Of a DNA stretch of 64,000 bases, positions 58,934 to 64,000 are shown in pieces. The stretch is taken from contig OX411544.1 in assembly GCA_948146395.1 (NCBI GenBank), forward strand, positions 39,973,419 through 40,037,418. Reading direction: 5' to 3'. How positions within the stretch are numbered: the first letter of the stretch is position 1; every line of letters begins with the position of its first letter. A program made the position numbers and the translations under genes. Below the pieces are notes generated by a model. The model was given only the letters and a program-made list of their open reading frames with translations. It had not been told where the DNA came from and searched no databases. This stretch comes from Fragum whitleyi (Eukaryota; Mollusca; Bivalvia; Cardiida; Cardiidae).

Positions 58934-60109
58934 TTAACAACATCGTTATGTTGACAATATAATAGATTTTGTAATGATTCCGGAATGAAATTGAATAAGT
59001 GTGTAGAGCGAGTTTTGAGTGAAATTAAAGGAAGGTGATCCAATATTGCTAATTTTCTTCAAGATGAACATGGGAATGGGATCGCCTCTACTACAGCCTT
59101 CTTGACCATCTTGAACAAAGTTAGCAATATTTATTATAGCGCGGTTTTATTGACCCGAATATAACCCCTGCTATTTAGATGGATAAAAATCAGATTATTC
59201 CTACTCGCCTTTGCACGTTCTTTTATAGGAACGAATAACAAACGGTAATGAATAATATATATGTTTTGTAAATTGATGAAATATATCGGTAATTTTTATT
59301 TAAGCATTTTTCCACAGAGGTCAAATTCGGGTCAAATAAATCAAGGTATACCACCCTTTTACAAAAAATACGTACTTTTCAGTTTTTTGATCTTCATGGA
59401 CCAATCAGACACTTTAGAATCCACAGCAGCCAATAAACTCGTAAAACAATTTAAATGATTTGGATTAAATGTTGATCGTCTTGAACAATTTATAGATGTT
59501 TTCGAACGATCTCGGAACGTTTTAGCGATTTGAGTGAGTGCTTGGAATGAATGACTGGAGCGCTCCGTGAATGATTTAGAATGATTTTGATCGGAACGAG
59601 AGTCAATTTCACGTTTTTATATCTGTAAGATCCTTATCTACTAGAAAAATAAAGTGTCCGTTTATAAATTTTGAGAAGTGGACTATTTTGACTTTTTCTT
59701 AAAGTAATCGTATAACTTCTCTTGAACGTAAAATTTTTCTCAGTCCAAATCACGCTGATATTCAGCGGAAGCTTCGTGTCATATGATAGAATTAGAGCGT
59801 TTTTAATTAATGTAAGAAAATCGATGCTTCGAAATAATTAATTTCACTATCTCAAGAAACAGTTCTTAAAATTAATCAATCTTGATTAATTGTCAGCACA
59901 ATCCAGCAAGACAATTTTGTTGAAATTGAATTGCATAACACCGAGATATGCAATTTATTCAAACATTCGAGCGGCATCATGGTTAAAAAAAATCAGTTTT
60001 CTCTGGGTTAATTAAAAACTCTCATGCAAATGGAACTAGGGCCTACTTTGTTAGCAACTGTTTGGCGTAAAAAGGATTCATCTTTGATGCTTTTCGGTGG
60101 TTTATCGAG

Positions 60110-60500
60110 AAATAACGGTAGATTATCACTTCATAATCTCACCTCAAAAGCAGTGAAATTATCAAAATTTTATACCCTGCTTTTGTGCATTCAACCCTAT
60201 CTGACGTCATATATGCGGGGCGAAATAAGTGACGTCACAATGAACGTTGCATAGCAATCACGTGCAAAATGACGTGCTTTACGAAAAATTCCTAGAAATT
60301 TTACATTTTGTCTCATTTTTGCATTAAAGAAATAGAATAATCGTTTGTTTTTCGTGTAAGATCGATTAATATTTCATTTCGTGAACAACAAAAGCTTTAC
60401 TTTCACTCGTGGCTCTGTCACTCGTGAAAATATAGCTTTTGTTCTTCACTCAATGAAATATAAATCGATCTTACACTGAAACAAACGATTATCCTCTATA
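60110..60500. repeat. Foldback repeat, first copy
   Basis: GTGTAAGATCGATTAATATT and AACAACAAAAGCTTTA pair with AATATAGCTTTTGTTCTTCA and ATAAATCGATCTTACACTGA around CACTCGTGGCTCTGTCACTC. Two TGACGTCA sites lie to its left (60201, 60230). A shortened copy is at 60600-60795 and a partial one at 48870-49010. Confidence 0.7.
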
Positions 60501-60599
60501 TCTTTCAAAGGTTTTGAAATACACTCAGGCAAAACTTTTCTTTAATGTATTTCGCGGGCTTATCTAGAAATAAAGGTCATGAACGTCGCATAGCAATGA

Positions 60600-60795
60600 C
60601 AAGCATTGTGACACGCTTTTTTAGAATATTTGTTCCGGAAAGTTCACATGTGGTCTCATTTTTGTATAAAAAAAATAGAATAATCGATTGATATTCCCTT
60701 TCGTGTACAACAAAAGCTTTTATTCACTTGTGGCCCAGCCACTCTAGAAAATAAATTTTGTTATTCGATCTTACGCTGAAACAAACAATACCCTC
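60600..60795. repeat. Foldback repeat, shortened copy
   Basis: AATCGATTGATATTCCCTTT, GTACAACAAAAGCTTTTATT and ATTCGATCTTACGCTGAAAC correspond to blocks of the preceding entry. Confidence 0.6.
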
Positions 60796-61534
60796 TATAT
60801 AAGCATACAGTTGGCTCCTTTTACGAATTCGCAAATAAAATTTCAAAATTCGAGTAGATTCTAATTGAAGTTCACAAGTTGTTTTTTTTTTTTTTGTTTT
60901 GTTTTGTTTTAAAAAACTAGGGTTCTGATCCTGTAGGGACCTACGCCTCTGGAGGAGCGAAACATTGCTTCAAAACTTTGAAATTGTGTGGAATTAAGGC
61001 TAGCTATTATTCATAACTGCTTTTCCTATTTATACAACCCGGTGATTGTGGAACCCGAACACGAGATAACAATAATTGGGTTCATGGTAACGCAGCACAA
61101 GCGAGCATTTCAAAATGGTACTACATGTGTATATAATCAAGATAAGAGGATCTAATGCATGTGTCTATCTTGCTGTAATTGCTTTTACTTCTACGCAGAG
61201 TACATCACGAATGGATCGACCACACTAAAGTCTACTAGACCATCATGACAGTCGTTCGTTTTACGTGAATCAGTCTAAAAAAAGAGAGAATGACTCCCCC
61301 AGGTAACCAATTTTCCAACGAAACATGTTGTAGTCGGCATAACTAGACCCAGATACTCTCGGATGATGTCTTTTTCCTTTGAGAATGCAGGGGGAAGAGA
61401 ATGACTTTGACATTGCGTCATTGCTTACGTCATTACAGTGCTTAAAATCATCGTAAGTTCCAATACTTTGTATAAGCACTTACGATATTTCAGTACTGCT
61501 ACGACAATGACGTATAAACGGCAATGTTTGGTCA

Positions 61535-61694
61535 AGGTAGTGGACCCGTAATAGTTACGCAACGTTTCGGAGGTAATAATCTTTAACAGTGTTAACCGAG
61601 GTTTCCTAATGATTTTCATTAGGAAACCTTGGTCAACATTGTGAAAGTTTATGAGTGCCGAAATGTTGCGGATCTTTTACGGTTCCACTACCTT
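61535..61694. mobile_element. 160-bp foldback with GGTAGTGG ends beside TTAA
   Basis: AGGTAGTGGACCCGTAATAG pairs with TTTTACGGTTCCACTACCT; the inner arms AACCGAGGTTTCCTAATGA and TCATTAGGAAACCTTGG meet at 61614. The right flank is TTAA (61693-61696) and the left is TCAA, so a mutated TTAA duplication is likely. Confidence 0.7.
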
Positions 61695-61777
61695 AAACGG
61701 AAATATAACGATGTCTTTCTAATATTTCCGATATCAAGCCGAAATCAATATTTTAAATGAGGTGTTCACTACTTTAA

Positions 61778-62741
61778 GGTTCATGTAAAGAGTTTGAGAC
61801 CCAATATTTAGGGCACTTCATTAGCCAAGAAAAGGCAGTATGTCCAGGTATATTATATATCAAAATGAAGCTATTCGTGAGCACAAGCAGTTAGGCAACA
61901 TAAGACCGCCATAGCTATAGCGGTATAGCCAAAACATTGTGGAAAAGGGTCATTTTGTACAGAACAAGCAACTGCATGACGGTTGCATAAAATTGCCCCG
62001 TATTTTAACAAAGTACAGTCTGAAGTACCATCCAGGTAGTGCTACAACCTAAGATATAAAACTCAGTCTCAAAAGGCTCTTTTGAGACAATCAATTTCCT
62101 TTTATTTTGTCAACATACATGTCAAACCGGTTTGGTCAGTTTTCAAAATAGATGTAAGGTATGGTGCAACATCATACCAAAATATTGTGAAATATTCTGC
62201 GATTTATTTCAAATTATAGTTTTTTTTTAATTCAATGATACAATATTACTATATATTTATCATTCTGTGAAATAGAAATTGATATATTGCTAAACAACCT
62301 TACAGGTATATAAACAATTAATGTCTATTTATGTTTTGATAACACACCATACCCTAAAAAGATCTACACGTTTACAAAATTAGAATGACATATATGAAAT
62401 ATGTGTTTATAAAATAAGTCAAAATAAATTGCTTGCATAACTACGTTTTAGGGCTGAGTTTCATACCAATGGTTGTAGCACTACCTGGATGGTACTTTAG
62501 GCTAGACTTTGTTAAAATATGAGCCAATTTTATCCAACAGTCATTCAGTTGCTTGTTCTGTACAAAATTACCCTTTTCTACAATGTTTTGACTATACCGC
62601 TATAGTTATAACAGTATTATGTTTTTCAACTGCTTGTGCTCATAAATAGCTTCATTTTGATATATAATATTCCTGGACATACTGCTTTTTCTTGGCAAAT
62701 GAATGCCATTAAAATTGGGTCTCAAACACTTTACATGAACC
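61778..62741. mobile_element. TTAA element with long inverted repeats, copy 2
   Basis: 964 bp, GGTTCATGTAAAGAGTTTGA to ...ACACTTTACATGAACC, with TTAA at 61774-61777 and 62742-62745. It is colinear with copy 1 and lacks the SINE. Confidence 0.93.
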
Positions 62742-62745
62742 TTAA

Positions 62746-64000
62746 CTTGTTTCTCCCATTATAATCGCCAAAATATATCATTTACGGTGTTTCATAAATA
62801 CATTTTGAGTCTGATTAATGGTTTTCCGGTGAGCTAGCCTGAACCAACAATCAAGTTTGATGGATTAGGAGCTTAATTTGACGTGGCATTTTTCTCTGTG
62901 GAGCCATCGACCTGTTTTTCGGCCCATTCGGTATTTAAGATTAATTCGGACTAAACACTCAAGAAACGCACTCAAGAAGACATTTCACTACAAGTTTGCA
63001 TTTCAATAATCGGATAGTGCCATTACAAATACACATCTGCTGAACTCTCACATACACATACATATCAACGGAACATAATGTTATAGCATTTAATTAAATA
63101 ACAATTCATTTACAGCATTTAAACCATCCAAAATGCTCCGAAATATTAAAAGAGCCATGAGACCTCATTCATATCGCTCCAAACAGCTCATAATTTCCCT
63201 CTCTTGCGTAAATATTGAAGCAACTTATTTGTCCGTGAAAACGCGCAAATGATCATAGAGCAGAGTGTATACTTCATCGAAGGTTAGGAACGAAATATCG
63301 CTTTTCGTTCAACGCTGGGATAACATTCATCTCATGGTTTTAGAAGATTTTGTGCGATGGTATGTAATAAAAGTGTCTGCATTCTTAGAATAGTTTTGCA
63401 TCACTTCCAAGATCTAGCTGTTTTTGACCTGTAATCTCTTATTCTTTAGCATACAGTAAATCTATACGACTTAATGAAAAAAGAAAAAATCTTAATACTT
63501 TAGAAAAGATCTAATATATATTGTGAAGTAAACTTTTTTAAATCGGACATGCAATCAGGATGACAATACGGTGCAAACTGTTTACTTTGCACGCACTTTT
63601 CTTTAAATATTTCAACAGGACAAAATATTTCGTCATACGAAATAAAAAAAAAGCGACATTAAATTCACATGCTCACAATTGATTTTCATATTGCGTGTTT
63701 CTTAATGGATTTTACAATTCAAAATCGAAATTTATTATGTTACCGTATGTAAAACTTTTCCACGGCATTTACAGCAACCACTTTCTTCTCAACATCCTCC
63801 CAGTTTTTTAAGTCTTAGACTGGTCCAAATTGGATGAGTTTAGCCGCTGAATATAATGACCATATTCGTTTGTAGATGATAAAATATTGTGAAAAAGGGA
63901 GAGATTGATTGTAACATATTTTCATTTCAAATTGCACCAAATTATAAGTGTTGTCTCGAAATTCTTTCACTTTGGACCGGTGAAATAAAATGAATGTACT
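62746..64000. other. No feature recognised
   Basis: AT-rich sequence without an ORF of note, a repeat family shared with the rest of the window, or a long inverted repeat. A weak GACTGGTCCAAATTGGA near 63818 recalls the start of the tandem units at 45569. Confidence 0.5.

Larger units (their letters stand above)
57731..59627 (+). mobile_element. MITE-A interrupted by a TTAA element (outermost of three layers)
   Basis: The first 9 bp, TACACTTAA (57731-57739), and the continuation TTAACAACATCGTTATGTTG (58934 on) together form the MITE-A end, normally TACAGTTAACAACATCG. The right part runs to ATCTG then TA (59626-59627) and keeps GAGTGAGTGCTTGGAATGAA. The hairpin region contains extra sequence (59070-59330). 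Confidence 0.8.

Overview
This is AT-rich, repeat-dense eukaryotic nuclear DNA, most likely from a bivalve mollusc (I would guess a heterodont clam). The grounds are a C1q-domain gene of the bivalve type (signal peptide, coiled coil, C1q), tRNA-derived SINEs whose 3' part reads GGCGTTAAAC plus a short A-rich tail, and tandem arrays containing GACCTAGTTTTTGACCCC, which I recognise as common in clam genomes. No bacterial operon, rRNA gene, intact tRNA gene or CRISPR array is visible. The species is an inference that I could not test.

Only three host genes can be supported. (1) An intronless 418-residue ankyrin-repeat ORF on the minus strand (15363-16619). (2) A three-exon THEM6-like (hot-dog fold) gene on the plus strand (37391-42821); all splice phases agree and give 192 residues. 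(3) A three-exon secreted coiled-coil C1q-domain gene on the minus strand (57392-52642), with one doubtful splice acceptor. A fourth short ORF (48298-48612) is possible. The genes are unrelated in function; what they share is introns and flanks packed with mobile DNA.

Layout: 1-1800 is a 144-bp tandem array ending in a palindromic tip; 1845-2611 a TTAA-flanked element; 3808-4460 a very long TATC microsatellite; 4771-6280 a nested pair of DNA elements; 7450-8432 a SINE and a foldback; 9200-13100 a decayed LINE; 15.3-16.6 kb the ankyrin gene; 17.4-18.3 kb a foldback; 19271-28766 a 4.7-kb segment duplicated in tandem; 29.5-34.9 kb mostly miniature DNA elements, tRNA-like sequences and an array; 35.07-36.4 kb a 5'-truncated LINE with an open frame; 37.4-42.8 kb the THEM6-like gene; 45.6-48.6 kb a triplicated unit of about 0.8 kb; 50-52 kb duplicated CACGTG sites and repeats; 52.6-57.4 kb the C1q gene; 57.7-62.7 kb two copies of a TTAA element, one inside a MITE and itself carrying a SINE.

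The dominant repeat, here called MITE-A, is about 430 bp, has CAGTTAAC... inverted ends at TA sites and an internal hairpin, and occurs at least 15 times complete or partial. Paralogous empty sites within the window date or define several insertions directly: a TTAA element against 8741-8744, MITE-A 45691-46128 against the next tandem unit, and a SINE against the second TTAA element copy.
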